The notes under the pieces are model-generated. The model did no database searches, was not told the DNA's origin, and saw only the letters and a list, made by a program, of their open reading frames with translations. Both the position numbers and the translations under genes were made by a program. Shown piece by piece: positions 44,230 through 53,929 of a DNA stretch of 64,000 nt. The stretch is from JAYYPW01 sp036128855. Its GTDB lineage: Bacteria; Pseudomonadota; Gammaproteobacteria; Comchoanobacterales; Comchoanobacteraceae. Numbering within the stretch: the stretch's first letter is position 1; every line of letters begins with the position of its first letter. The stretch spans positions 124,001 through 188,000 of the forward strand of contig JAYYPW010000008.1 of assembly GCA_036128855.1 (NCBI GenBank). Reading direction: 5' to 3'.

Positions 44230-47200
44230 ATGCCAGAAAGTCATTTTGTCCATCTACATGTACACAGCGAATACAGCATAAGCGATGGTCTAATAACTAT
44301 TGAGCAAATAATCGACAGTGCTAAGCAAAATAAGATGCCTGCAGTTGGTCTATCAGATCTACATAACACTTATGCGAGTGTAAAGTTCTACAAACGAGCA
44401 ATCCAAGCAGGTATTAAGCCTATCCTTGGAGTAGAAGTAAGAATTGTTGATGATATATGGGGTGGTGAAGCACAAGCAAAATCGTATGCTCGGTGTCAAC
44501 CAAAAACCCATTATAACCTTTTACTATATTGTCAAAATCAAACTGGATATCTCAATATCTGTGAGTTATTAACAAGATCTTACCAAGAAGGGCAAGTTCA
44601 AGGTATAGCTTATATAGCACGCAGTTGGCTAACAGAAGCTACAGTAAAAGGGTTGATTGCAGTAGAGCCAGGAACACAAGGTTTTTGCGCAACAACACAA
44701 ACTACCGATATCAAACAAGTTGAACCATGGCTGACTCTTTTTCCCAATCGATATTATTTTGGCTTGCACCGCCTAAACTTATCAACTACTGGGCAGTGGG
44801 AAAGACAATTACATATATTAAGTAATGCTAAACCTTTACCTATCGTAGCATTGAACGCTGTCTGCTTTGAAAAAGAAAGCGATCATAAAGCACATGAAGT
44901 ACGTGTTTGTATTCAGGAAGGACAGGTGCTAGAAGCTCGAGAGCAAGATGTATACAGCCCTAAGCAATTTTGGCGTTCACAAGAAGATATGCAAAAACTT
45001 TTTGCAGATATACCTGAGGCAGTTACAAATAGCATCATGATTGCAAAAAGGTGCAATTTACATCTTGAAGTAGGCAAGGTATGTCTCCCAGATTTTCCGT
45101 TACCACAAGGCCAAGATTTAGTAGGGTATTTACGGACACAAAGCGTAAATGGTTTAAAGGATAGACATCAGCTAGATAAGATACAAAAGTCACAACACAC
45201 AGTCTACACAGAGCGTTTAAACACGGAATTAGACATTATTGAGCGCATGGGGTTTGCAGGATATTTTTTGATCGTAGCAGACTTTATCAGCTGGGCGAAA
45301 AAAAATAACATTCCAGTAGGGCCAGGAAGAGGATCGGGGGCAGGATCTTTGGTGGCTTACGCTTTGCGTATAACAGATATTGATCCAATACCGCATGGGC
45401 TATTGTTTGAGCGATTTCTTAATCCAGAAAGGGTATCCATGCCGGATTTTGATATCGATTTTTGCATGATTCATCGCGATAGAGTTATCGCTTATGTAGG
45501 GGAGCGCTATGGACAAGCTTCTGTAGCACAAATTATTACCCATGGTTCTATGGCAGCAAAGGCGGCAGTACGCGATGTAGGAAGGGTACTTGCACATCCT
45601 TATGGTTTTGTCGATAAGTTGGCCAAATTGATTCCCAATGATTTAGGAATAACGCTAGCAAAAGCCTTGGTTCAGGCACCAGACCTAATGGAAAAATACG
45701 AACAAGATAGCGAGGTCAAAGCGCTACTGGATATGGCTATGGCACTAGAGGGACGGGTGCGTAATGTAGGCCGCCATGCTGGAGGGGTGGTCATTGCTCC
45801 AGGTAAGCTAACTGATTTTTGTCCTTTGTATCTTGAGGCCGAGAGTAGTAACCAGGTAACTCAATTAGACATGGGCGATGTGGAGAGTATTGGCTTAGTA
45901 AAATTTGACTTCTTAGGTCTGCGAACATTAACAATAATCCAGCAGACAATTTTATCCTTGCAACAAGATCAAAAAGCACCAGATCTAGATATTGCCCATA
46001 TACCGTTAGATGATACCAAAACATTCTCCTTATTACGTAGATGTAAGACTGTGGCAGTATTTCAGCTAGAATCAAGAGGATTCCAGGACTTGATTGGTAG
46101 ATTACAGCCAGACTGTTTTGCTGATATTGTTGCATTAGTTGCTTTATATCGACCTGGCCCACTACAGTCGGGCATGGTAGATGACTTCATTGATAGAAAG
46201 CACGGAAAGGCAAAAGTCGTATACTTACACACTTGTATGGAGACGATTCTCAAAGAAACCTATGGAGTTATCGTTTACCAAGAGCAGGTGATGCAGATTG
46301 CCCAGGCTATGGCAGGTTATACCTTAGGTGATGCTGATTTATTACGACGAGCCATGGGTAAAAAGAAGCCAGAAGAAATGGCCAAGCAGCGAGATATTTT
46401 TGTTAAAGGCAGTGAAAAACAGGAGGTAGACATAAGTCTAGCAGGTCAGGTTTTTGATCTGATGGAAAAGTTTGCTGGATACGGGTTTAATAAGTCGCAC
46501 TCTGTTGCATATGCGTTAATATCATACCAAACAGCGTATTTAAAAGCACATTATCCAGATTACTTTATGGCAGCAGTCATGTCTTCAGATATGGATAATA
46601 CAGATAAGGTGGTGCATTTTACAGAAGACTGTATAGCCTCTGGTTTAAAGGTTTTACCGCCTTGTGTCACGAAAAGCTTAACGCATTTTCATGTGGAAGA
46701 GCCAGGGAGTATTCGCTATGGTTTAGGCGCGATCAAGGGCGTGGGTGAAAATATGTCAGAATATATCGTACAAGCACGTAAGGAGCACGGGATAAGTAAA
46801 GACTTATTAGCATTTTGTATAAACATGGATGCCATAAAGCTCAATAAAAAGGTCCTAGAAGCACTAGTGGTCGCAGGAGCATTAGATTATATGGGAAAAG
46901 ATAGGGCAATACTTTTAGGGTCCATTGAGAAGATATTGGCACAGAAAGATCAGCATGTTAGAAATGCTAAAGTGGGTCAAGGAGACTTATTTGGAGGGGG
47001 GAGCAACAAACCCCCGCCTTGTCAGTATGCAGAAGCGCTACCTAAGTGGCGTATTCAAGAACGATTAGCTGCAGAAAAAGCTGTGCTCGGGCAATATTTT
47101 TCTGGGCATCCCTTAGATCCTTATAAACTAGAGATCAGGCAGATCAAATGTATGCCTATTAAAAATTTAAAGCCGATAGGTAAGCAGATAGTAACCGTAG

Positions 47201-47697
47201 CAGGAATCATAGCTAAGCAAAGGAGAATGACAACTAAGGGTGGTAGAATGTTTCTATTACTCAGTATAATGGACCACACAGGTATGGTGGAGATAGCGTG
47301 TTTTGATGATAAAATGACCCAAGCCCAGTTAGCAACATCAGAACATCAAGTAGTTGTATGTAAAGGCATCGTACAAGAAGGAAGAAAGCCAGGTGAATGG
47401 CGCTTTAATTTACAAGAAGTTTTGAGTTTGGCTAAGGTCCGTGAAGCGCGGCAGCCAAGCTTGCACATAGAGATGCATGAAGTAGATTGGGAAGATAGCT
47501 TAGCAGAAAACCTCAGGCTATGCTTAGGGCAGCAAAAAAAAGGCTATAGTAAACTGGTATTATGGTATCAGCAGAAAAAAAATAAGATTAAGTTATATAT
47601 GAAACATCACCCCAAGATACATATTGATGAGGAAAGTATGCAGGCATTACAAGATATCAAAGGAGTATCAAAAGTTTACCTTGAGTATACACAGTAA
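44230..47697 (+). CDS. dnaE: DNA polymerase III alpha subunit
   Basis: Replicative polymerase core. It has an N-terminal PHP domain (HLHVHSEYSISDG), catalytic palm with PDFDIDF, the GPGRGSGAGSLVAYAL motif, the finger region, and a C-terminal OB and tau-binding part. From ATG 44230 (MPESHFVHLHVH) it is 1155 residues, close to E. coli (1160); codons from 44182 would start with TTG and add a non-homologous leader. Codon use is like that of neighbours. No accA follows, unlike E. coli. Confidence 0.97.
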   Translation: MPESHFVHLHVHSEYSISDGLITIEQIIDSAKQNKMPAVGLSDLHNTYASVKFYKRAIQAGIKPILGVEVRIVDDIWGGEAQAKSYARCQPKTHYNLLLYCQNQTGYLNICELLTRSYQEGQVQGIAYIARSWLTEATVKGLIAVEPGTQGFCATTQTTDIKQVEPWLTLFPNRYYFGLHRLNLSTTGQWERQLHILSNAKPLPIVALNAVCFEKESDHKAHEVRVCIQEGQVLEAREQDVYSPKQFWRSQEDMQKLFADIPEAVTNSIMIAKRCNLHLEVGKVCLPDFPLPQGQDLVGYLRTQSVNGLKDRHQLDKIQKSQHTVYTERLNTELDIIERMGFAGYFLIVADFISWAKKNNIPVGPGRGSGAGSLVAYALRITDIDPIPHGLLFERFLNPERVSMPDFDIDFCMIHRDRVIAYVGERYGQASVAQIITHGSMAAKAAVRDVGRVLAHPYGFVDKLAKLIPNDLGITLAKALVQAPDLMEKYEQDSEVKALLDMAMALEGRVRNVGRHAGGVVIAPGKLTDFCPLYLEAESSNQVTQLDMGDVESIGLVKFDFLGLRTLTIIQQTILSLQQDQKAPDLDIAHIPLDDTKTFSLLRRCKTVAVFQLESRGFQDLIGRLQPDCFADIVALVALYRPGPLQSGMVDDFIDRKHGKAKVVYLHTCMETILKETYGVIVYQEQVMQIAQAMAGYTLGDADLLRRAMGKKKPEEMAKQRDIFVKGSEKQEVDISLAGQVFDLMEKFAGYGFNKSHSVAYALISYQTAYLKAHYPDYFMAAVMSSDMDNTDKVVHFTEDCIASGLKVLPPCVTKSLTHFHVEEPGSIRYGLGAIKGVGENMSEYIVQARKEHGISKDLLAFCINMDAIKLNKKVLEALVVAGALDYMGKDRAILLGSIEKILAQKDQHVRNAKVGQGDLFGGGSNKPPPCQYAEALPKWRIQERLAAEKAVLGQYFSGHPLDPYKLEIRQIKCMPIKNLKPIGKQIVTVAGIIAKQRRMTTKGGRMFLLLSIMDHTGMVEIACFDDKMTQAQLATSEHQVVVCKGIVQEGRKPGEWRFNLQEVLSLAKVREARQPSLHIEMHEVDWEDSLAENLRLCLGQQKKGYSKLVLWYQQKKNKIKLYMKHHPKIHIDEESMQALQDIKGVSKVYLEYTQ

Positions 47698-48001
47698 AGG
47701 TATTAAGCTAATTTAGCGAAGATAAATATACAAGAGAGCGCAGAATACAGGGGTATGGCATCAAATATCAGTCAAGAGTTTTTACTATCTAAAAGAAATT
47801 TCAGGTGGTAAGTAGAAAAGCGTCTCAGCATGGTATTGATATCGATCAGAAATAAAGGAAATAAGGTTAGTTTTTACGAATGCAGCATGTTATACAGACA
47901 TTATTGACTATATCGGGTGAAATAATCACTATAAGCTTATTTTAAGCATTTTATGGTATCTGTGCTATATATTAAACATAATTATAAAATAGGAAGAGGC
48001 A
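47698..48001 (+). other. 304-base intergenic region between dnaE and the 833-residue gene
   Basis: AT-rich, with no open frame of interest, no tRNA and no repeat. It contains a probable extended -10 promoter (47963-47971) and, directly before the next ATG, the ribosome binding site AGGAAGAGG. Confidence 0.6.
47963..47971 (+). promoter_or_regulatory. extended -10 promoter of the 833-residue gene
   Basis: TGCTATATA fits TGnTATAAT in all but one position of the -10 hexamer, about 30 bases upstream of the start codon of the following gene. No clear -35 hexamer. Confidence 0.4.
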
Positions 48002-50503
48002 ATGCCAAAACAATTGAAAGATTTCCAACTCAATGCAGAGCAAACACCAAGTATGGAAGACTTTCTTGTAGAGGTGCCAGCCAAGGACGGGTTAACTCTT
48101 GACTTATTTTATCAGGCGATAATGGACAAAGATAATATACTAGATGGTACTCTACTGGATGTAAATGAGAAGTCGATACTTTCATACATTATGCTACCAG
48201 TGCCAGGTACTTGGCTAGATAATTATTTAACAGGAGCAGCTAAGAGAGCAAGAAAACTTCGATACACACTTTTAGAAAAGCTAATAGATTATTGTCAGAT
48301 AGTGGGAGGTAGCGATATCAATCCATTACATTATGCATTTACCAACCCCAGTATAGATAAGGAGGAGTTTTCAAGTATAGTAGACTTAATGGCATCCAGA
48401 TATATGCTTAGAAATAAAGGGACTGTAGAAAAAGAGAGAGCATCAGAAGATAGAATAGAAAGGTTCATGACTATTCTCAATAAGGATAATGACGAAGATA
48501 CTTTCAGTCAATTATTTCTTGGAGAGTGTAAAAATGAATTTGCACCAAGCTTTATGACCAGTAAGAACATTTACAAAAAATATACAAAAGTTTGTCATTG
48601 GATGCGAGGTGATATATTGGTAGATGCTGAGGCGGAAGAGCTATATGATTTCTTAGCGAGTTCGGTTGCAAACGTAGAAAAACAAAAAGAGGTTGCAAAG
48701 ACACATGCGCCTATCTATAACCGAGTGTTATGTACATGCTATGCGCTTGACAACAGAGATTTGAGCCAGGGAATCGATAAAAGCTTGGCAATAAAAAAAG
48801 AAGAGTTTGGACTTAAGCTGGTGGATAAAGAAAAGGTTTTCATTAGCGAGGAAATGATGCTTAAGGCTGCTATTGAGTATCGTTCCATTACAATCAACAA
48901 GCAGCCTGTAAAAGATATTGTAAGTATCGTGTTGGGGGATACAAATGTTGCAAGAAAAATGATGCCCTATGTTACTGCAAGAGAAATTCTGGAATTAAAG
49001 TTAACTAAAGGTAACTACAATGATATGGTTAAATGGTATTTATCAGATGAAAATACACAGCTTGCAAAGCAGGACCTCGTGGATGAGAATGGAGAAAACA
49101 ATCAAGCATGTTGGGTTGTTAAAAATTTCCCAAAAAATATAGATGAGTTTTTCTTACAAAGAGCTAATGAAATAAGGGCATTTGCAATGTCGAACATGGC
49201 AATTTCAGTAGACGGCTCAATCAATCCGAAATTAGCAAAGAAGAAAAACTTAATCGGTATAAACGCAGCAGAGTGTAGGCGATTAGGTGCTATACCAGGC
49301 AGAAAAAATATACCTGTATTCAAAGCCATGCCCACAGTAGAACAGTTTAAAAGTTATGTTCAGGAATATTATCAAGGCGAAGGGGCAGTTGGTATAATTG
49401 ATAATCAGGGTTTTTTAAATCAATCTTGTTTTCTAGTGCAAAATTACCCAACTTACTTAGAGATGTTGCTAGAAACTCGGATTAAAGGGTTTAAGCGCCA
49501 TATTAACAAAGGTATCGAGCCAATATCTGAGGATGGTAGCATAAATGCAGTATTGCTCGAAGACCCTATTTTAGTAGGAATAGATGCGAATGAATGTCAC
49601 TATTATCAGTCTACACTAGAGCGAGAAATATTGAAAAAACATAATGAGCAAGCAGTGGTATTGCCTCAAGCTGTAGCCTCATCGCAAGGATTGTTTTCTA
49701 GTGGGTCAATAGTACAGGCAGAAAAGAGGAAAAAAATCAGGTCAAAAAGAAAGCGTACTGAAAATCCCTACCAAAGACCAGTTTTATCGAGGAAAAGCAG
49801 AGGAGCAACGGATAATACCGAAAATAGAGAGATTGCCATCGGTGCACTTATGGCTCTACATGATAATAGTAAGATAGCAAAAGAATTTGGATCATCCATT
49901 GGGAAAACAGATTCCGCATCACCTTTTAGCAATAGAAGTAGTGAAGAACTAGATTCTACATCATCTTTTAGTAATACAGGGAGTGGAGAAATAGATCTAG
50001 ATATCGATGCGTTATCTCAAGGGGTTTCTAGATCAGGCCATACAAAAGAAAGTAATACAGGCGAAAAACACGTAATTGGTGACGATGATGAGACAATATC
50101 TGAAGTTAGTGTGGCATCAACGGGTACATGGATAGATGGTAGAAACAATACAAATTCTAAAAATGGTCAAGATTTTGCAGTAGGCAATGGTATCAGTGAG
50201 GAAGTAGAGGTGCAAAGTATGGCGTATAATTTTTCCAAAGGAGATAGTACTAGTGATAAAGATGATTCTCATGATAGCATTTTTTCTATTGATGAGACTG
50301 GTGATGAAGATCACCTGCAATCAAATGGCGATGAGAAAAAGGATGAAAAGACAAAAATCATAGACCTTACCTATTCAACGGATAGTAGTATAGCCGAGAA
50401 CGATGATTTACAAGATAGCGATTTCTCTCCTGAAGAAAACAGTGAAGAAGATGACAATGAAAGTGAAGTAACTAAAAACAAAAGGCCTAGACAAAGTAGA
50501 TAA
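48002..50503 (+). CDS. 833-residue protein of unknown function, effector-like
   Basis: I do not recognise a family. The N-terminal 550 residues look globular and mainly helical. An internal duplication of about 70 residues (about 356-425 and 463-532) shares the pattern NQxCxxVxNxP ... DGSIN ... L(I/V)GI(N/D)A(A/N)EC. A basic cluster KRKKIRSKRKR at 575-585 resembles a nuclear localisation signal. From about 600 the sequence is low-complexity, Ser/Asp/Glu/Asn-rich and disordered, with a tandem DSxSxFSN... repeat (about 636-663), and it ends with KNKRPRQSR. There is no signal peptide or membrane segment. A good ribosome binding site (AGGAAGAGG) is present. Single-gene unit. An exported effector is one reading, not proven. 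Confidence 0.8.
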   Translation: MPKQLKDFQLNAEQTPSMEDFLVEVPAKDGLTLDLFYQAIMDKDNILDGTLLDVNEKSILSYIMLPVPGTWLDNYLTGAAKRARKLRYTLLEKLIDYCQIVGGSDINPLHYAFTNPSIDKEEFSSIVDLMASRYMLRNKGTVEKERASEDRIERFMTILNKDNDEDTFSQLFLGECKNEFAPSFMTSKNIYKKYTKVCHWMRGDILVDAEAEELYDFLASSVANVEKQKEVAKTHAPIYNRVLCTCYALDNRDLSQGIDKSLAIKKEEFGLKLVDKEKVFISEEMMLKAAIEYRSITINKQPVKDIVSIVLGDTNVARKMMPYVTAREILELKLTKGNYNDMVKWYLSDENTQLAKQDLVDENGENNQACWVVKNFPKNIDEFFLQRANEIRAFAMSNMAISVDGSINPKLAKKKNLIGINAAECRRLGAIPGRKNIPVFKAMPTVEQFKSYVQEYYQGEGAVGIIDNQGFLNQSCFLVQNYPTYLEMLLETRIKGFKRHINKGIEPISEDGSINAVLLEDPILVGIDANECHYYQSTLEREILKKHNEQAVVLPQAVASSQGLFSSGSIVQAEKRKKIRSKRKRTENPYQRPVLSRKSRGATDNTENREIAIGALMALHDNSKIAKEFGSSIGKTDSASPFSNRSSEELDSTSSFSNTGSGEIDLDIDALSQGVSRSGHTKESNTGEKHVIGDDDETISEVSVASTGTWIDGRNNTNSKNGQDFAVGNGISEEVEVQSMAYNFSKGDSTSDKDDSHDSIFSIDETGDEDHLQSNGDEKKDEKTKIIDLTYSTDSSIAENDDLQDSDFSPEENSEEDDNESEVTKNKRPRQSR

Positions 50504-50532
50504 GAAAAAGATTAGATGGGTGTCAGTTTAGC

Positions 50533-51192
50533 TCAAAGAGCCCAGTCAATAGGTGTTCGCCGATGTTTAGTCAGCCAGGCGTTTGCTTGCGAAAAGTGTT
50601 TACAATCTAAAAATCCTCTGTGGGCGGACAATGGTGAGGGATGAACAGACTCCAGAACTTTATGATTTGGATTATTAATAAATACCTTTTTCTTTTGTGC
50701 ATGAGCACCCCACAGCATAAAAACCACTGCCTTGGAATGATCATTAATATAAGTAATAACGGCGTCAGTAAAAGATTGCCAGCCAATTTGACCATGTGAT
50801 TGAGGTCTTCCTTTACTCACTGTAAGTACGGTGTTCAAAAGCAATACGCCTTGATGTGCCCATTTAATGAGATTGCCATGTTGTGGTGGATCAATATTTA
50901 AGTCATTAGATAATGCCTTGAAAATATTTTTCAATGAAGGCGGCTGAGTTATCGACTCAGGAACAGAAAAGCTTAATCCATGGGCTTGTCCAGGTCCATG
51001 GTAGGGGTCCTGGCCTAAGATAACAACTTTGATATCTGCATAGGGGGTTACTTGAAAGGCATGAAAAATTTTGTCTTTAGGTGGAAAGATAGTCTCTCCC
51101 TGGGCAGAGAGTGTTTGGAGTTTCTCTTGAATAGACTTAAAATAAGGTTTTTTCTTTTCAGGTCCTAGTAGCTGGGTCCAATTAGCTTGCAT
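50533..51192 (-). CDS. ung: uracil-DNA glycosylase
   Basis: Family 1 uracil-DNA glycosylase of base excision repair. It has the catalytic GQDPYHGPGQAHGLSFSV (Asp62), LLNTVLTV, and HPSPLSAHRGF. ATG 51192 gives 219 residues with an N-terminus like E. coli; an upstream in-frame TTG at 51249 would add 19 residues. It complements dut in the same window, both preventing uracil in DNA. It converges with the 833-residue gene, 29 bases apart. Confidence 0.97.
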   Translation of the reverse strand: MQANWTQLLGPEKKKPYFKSIQEKLQTLSAQGETIFPPKDKIFHAFQVTPYADIKVVILGQDPYHGPGQAHGLSFSVPESITQPPSLKNIFKALSNDLNIDPPQHGNLIKWAHQGVLLLNTVLTVSKGRPQSHGQIGWQSFTDAVITYINDHSKAVVFMLWGAHAQKKKVFINNPNHKVLESVHPSPLSAHRGFLDCKHFSQANAWLTKHRRTPIDWAL

Positions 51193-51388
51193 ATAGTATG
51201 TACTCAAGGAGACAAGTTTAGTGTATGCTGTTGAAGGAGCAAATTGCAAGCGTAATTACCAAAAGGGTATAAGACATAGTCATATAAATACTTGGTTTAT
51301 GTAGTGATAGAACAGGGATTGCGCGGTAAAAGTTAAATGTTATAGAATTAATATAGCAATTTATTCATAGGTAGTTTTAGGATAAAAT

Positions 51389-51913
51389 CTAATTAAATTT
51401 TATGTGCTTTTGCACATCAATACTACAGGTTTTCTCGATAAGGTCGAATTTTACGTCTACTTCATAGACATGTCCAGGGGCCAGTTTGATAGGGAAGTTA
51501 GGGTGGGCATATGCGCACGGTATAAAACTATCATCTTCATGACTATTTCCAACATTAAGTAAGATTTTCTTGATAACTCGAAGTTCAGAACCGTAGTTTG
51601 TAGTTTCTACAGCATAATCTTGATGTAGGTTTGTATCAGCAGGTAAACGCACAAATTTACCAGTGGTGAGGCCTATAACTGCATCATAGTCGGTATTGTT
51701 GTATATATGTAATGCAGATTCTTTGCAATGTGGAGCAGACGAACCCTTACAGACTACCGAAAATCCATCAGCTAGACTACTCGTAGTCGATGTGTTGGGT
51801 GTTTGGGCCGTACTGGCTGCGTTTACAGTATGGGAAAGGCCGAAAAAAAATATGGGAAGCATTGAAAAGATATGTTTTAGCATAGCCAATTTTTTGTTGT
51901 CATAATATACCAT
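51389..51913 (-). CDS. small secreted protein of unknown function
   Basis: 174 residues with a signal peptide (hydrophobic core about 14-27, predicted cleavage after HTVNA), a Ser/Thr/Ala linker (about 33-47), and a compact domain with cysteines in VCKGSSAPHC, PCAY and KTCSID. These could form two disulfides. No family recognised. A second ATG ten codons in would also start a good signal peptide. It is probably periplasmic or secreted. Confidence 0.7.
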   Translation of the reverse strand: MVYYDNKKLAMLKHIFSMLPIFFFGLSHTVNAASTAQTPNTSTTSSLADGFSVVCKGSSAPHCKESALHIYNNTDYDAVIGLTTGKFVRLPADTNLHQDYAVETTNYGSELRVIKKILLNVGNSHEDDSFIPCAYAHPNFPIKLAPGHVYEVDVKFDLIEKTCSIDVQKHIKFN

Positions 51914-52023
51914 GATAAATGCAAGTACAGGAAAGTCAAATGTTATTTAACTTTATCGCAATGAGTAGTTGCAACCAGGCGGGAAATATTTTAGCTTGAA
52001 GGTTGCTTAAATCGGGACAAAAT

Positions 52024-53424
52024 ATGCGTAAATTCAACTTTTTTGATAAAAGCGACTCGTTAAATAGGGATGTGAAAACTATTGAGGTGGTAGCAAGCAG
52101 TCTCTTTGCGGATTGGTTAGACTCACAAACTAATGATACTCAAGCATGGGTAAAAGCTATGAACTTCACAGCCGAGTCAGGAACATGTTTGCTAGTTCCA
52201 GGCAAAGAATCTGGTTTAGGTAAAGTTGTTTGGGGAATGCAGGTGGGTGATGATCCATGGAAATTTGCCTCTATTCGCAAGGTAATACCAGAAGGCTATT
52301 ATCAAATCGACGCATCAGCACTGAAAGAAAGCTATCCATGGCATACAATGTTTCTGGCCTGGGGGCTTGCAGGTTATCAGTTCAGTCGGTATAAGCTAGG
52401 CAAAAACTTAGGGCAGTATTTGCTGATGCCAGAATCTAGCGCGGTGAATAACGAGCTGCTAATTAGCGAATTACAGGCAACTTATCTTGTTAGAGACTTA
52501 GTCAATACCCCTGCTGAAGACTGCCATCCTGATTTCATAGAGAGTGTTGTAAAAGATATTGCTCGTAATTACCAAGCAGAGTGTTGGTGCTTAACAGGTA
52601 AACAGTTAATCGACAAGGGCTACCCTTTGGTGCATGCAGTAGGTCGTGCCAGTGTACATGAGCCAAAAGTACTTGGATTTCAATGGGGAAATCAAACACA
52701 TCCGAGACTTGTGTTAGTGGGTAAAGGGGTTTGTTTTGATTCAGGAGGATTACAAATTAAGCCGCATCAAAGTATGGCAACAATGAAAAAAGATATGGGT
52801 GGAGCAGCTCATATGCTTGCACTTGCGCAAATGATTATGCAACACAAAGTACCTGTGCGGCTTGAGTTATTGATTGCAGCTGTAGAGAATAGTGTGGCAG
52901 GAAACGCTTTTAGGCCAGGAGATGTTTTTTTCGCACGTAATGGAGTAAGTGTTGAAATTGGGCATACAGATGCAGAAGGTAGGCTTTTACTTGCTGATTT
53001 GTTATCAAAAGCAACAGAAAGCCCGAGTGATTTAATCATAGATTATGCTACACTCACAGGTGCACAACGTGTTGCCTTAGGTCCAGAGATTCCAGCAATT
53101 TTCACAGATAATCAGGCGGAATCAGGACGGGTGCTAGAACATAGTCAGAAGGTGTTTGATCCTCTTTGGCCACTACCGCTTTATGCAGGGTATGTATCCA
53201 CATTAAACTCTAATGTTGCAGATATTTCGAGCACAGGATCTATGCCGCTAGGGGGTGCTATAACAGCGGCATTGTTTCTAAAGAGGTTTACTAAACCGGA
53301 AGTATTATGGATGCATATTGATGGTGGAGCATACAATTTGACAAGTAGGCCAGGTAGGCCAAAAGGAGGAGAAGCTATGGGTATCCGTGCATTATTTTCC
53401 TATTTACAAAGTCGTTACGCTTGA
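52024..53424 (+). CDS. M17 leucyl aminopeptidase family protein
   Basis: Cytosolic dinuclear-metal aminopeptidase. Metal and catalytic residues assigned from the start at 52024 are Lys234, Asp239 (VCFDSGG), Lys246, Asp257, Asp316, Glu318 (TDAEGR) and Arg320. Length 466 aa is near PepA/PepB. The N-terminal domain is short and divergent from E. coli PepA, so it may be closer to PepB-like or leucyl aminopeptidases of intracellular bacteria. An in-frame TTG at 52003 is a possible alternative start. It stands alone ahead of the tRNA gene. Confidence 0.93.
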   Translation: MRKFNFFDKSDSLNRDVKTIEVVASSLFADWLDSQTNDTQAWVKAMNFTAESGTCLLVPGKESGLGKVVWGMQVGDDPWKFASIRKVIPEGYYQIDASALKESYPWHTMFLAWGLAGYQFSRYKLGKNLGQYLLMPESSAVNNELLISELQATYLVRDLVNTPAEDCHPDFIESVVKDIARNYQAECWCLTGKQLIDKGYPLVHAVGRASVHEPKVLGFQWGNQTHPRLVLVGKGVCFDSGGLQIKPHQSMATMKKDMGGAAHMLALAQMIMQHKVPVRLELLIAAVENSVAGNAFRPGDVFFARNGVSVEIGHTDAEGRLLLADLLSKATESPSDLIIDYATLTGAQRVALGPEIPAIFTDNQAESGRVLEHSQKVFDPLWPLPLYAGYVSTLNSNVADISSTGSMPLGGAITAALFLKRFTKPEVLWMHIDGGAYNLTSRPGRPKGGEAMGIRALFSYLQSRYA

Positions 53425-53487
53425 GTTTGATACAGGTACATATATCTCTCAAGTTGTTAATTATATGCACCCAATATCAGAGTTGTC

Positions 53488-53516
53488 TCGACTGTGTCGT
53501 TATTTTGTGCCATAAT
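53488..53516 (+). promoter_or_regulatory. promoter of the tRNA-Arg gene
   Basis: TCGACT (53488-53493), 17 bases, CATAAT (53511-53516). The predicted start is near 53523, two bases before the mature tRNA 5' end. Confidence 0.5.
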
Positions 53517-53524
53517 AGAAATTT

Positions 53525-53598
53525 GCGCCCGTAGCTCAGCTGGATAGAGTATCTGGCTTCGAACCAGGTGGTCGGGAGTTCGAATCTCTCCGGGCGCG
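53525..53598 (+). tRNA. tRNA-Arg, anticodon UCG
   Basis: A 74-base cloverleaf. Acceptor GCGCCCG pairs with CGGGCGC (53591-53597). D arm contains AGCTCAGCTGGATAGAG. The anticodon stem TCTGG/CCAGG closes loop CTTCGAA with UCG, reading CGA codons. The T loop is TTCGAAT. The discriminator is G. No CCA is encoded after it (the sequence continues GAA). Confidence 0.92.
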
Positions 53599-53602
53599 AA
53601 TT

Positions 53603-53929
53603 TTACTCTTTTTCTAATAAGTGTTTTTTGTCTTTAACTTTTGCCCATTGGTCTGCATCATCTGGTGCAGGCTTGACAGAATCAATGACAGGCCATTTTT
53701 CCGAAAGCTCTGCGTTTAGGGCGATAAATGCTTTTTGATCGGCAGGTACTTGATCTTCAGGGAAGATAGCGTCTACTGGACATTCATCAACACAAAGATT
53801 GCAATCAATACACTCTTCTGGATTGATAGCTAAAAAGTTTGGACCTTCGTGAAAGCAATCAACCGGGCAAACAGACACACAATCAGTGTACTTACATTTA
53901 ATACAGCTCTCGGTAACAACGTAGGTCAT
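53603..53929 (-). CDS. fdxA: seven-iron ferredoxin (FdxA type)
   Basis: Soluble electron carrier with one [3Fe-4S] and one [4Fe-4S] cluster. Cys9, Cys17 and Cys50 match the 3Fe ligands and Cys21, Cys40, Cys43 and Cys46 the 4Fe ligands of Azotobacter ferredoxin I, with extra Cys12 and Cys25 as in that protein. Length 108 aa. It converges with the tRNA gene, ending 4 bases from the tRNA 3' end. Confidence 0.95.
   Translation of the reverse strand: MTYVVTESCIKCKYTDCVSVCPVDCFHEGPNFLAINPEECIDCNLCVDECPVDAIFPEDQVPADQKAFIALNAELSEKWPVIDSVKPAPDDADQWAKVKDKKHLLEKE

Noticed and set aside
48290..48360. INPLHYAF stretch as an ankyrin repeat in the 833-residue protein
   Set aside because: Only one short match, no second helix pattern or neighbouring repeats.
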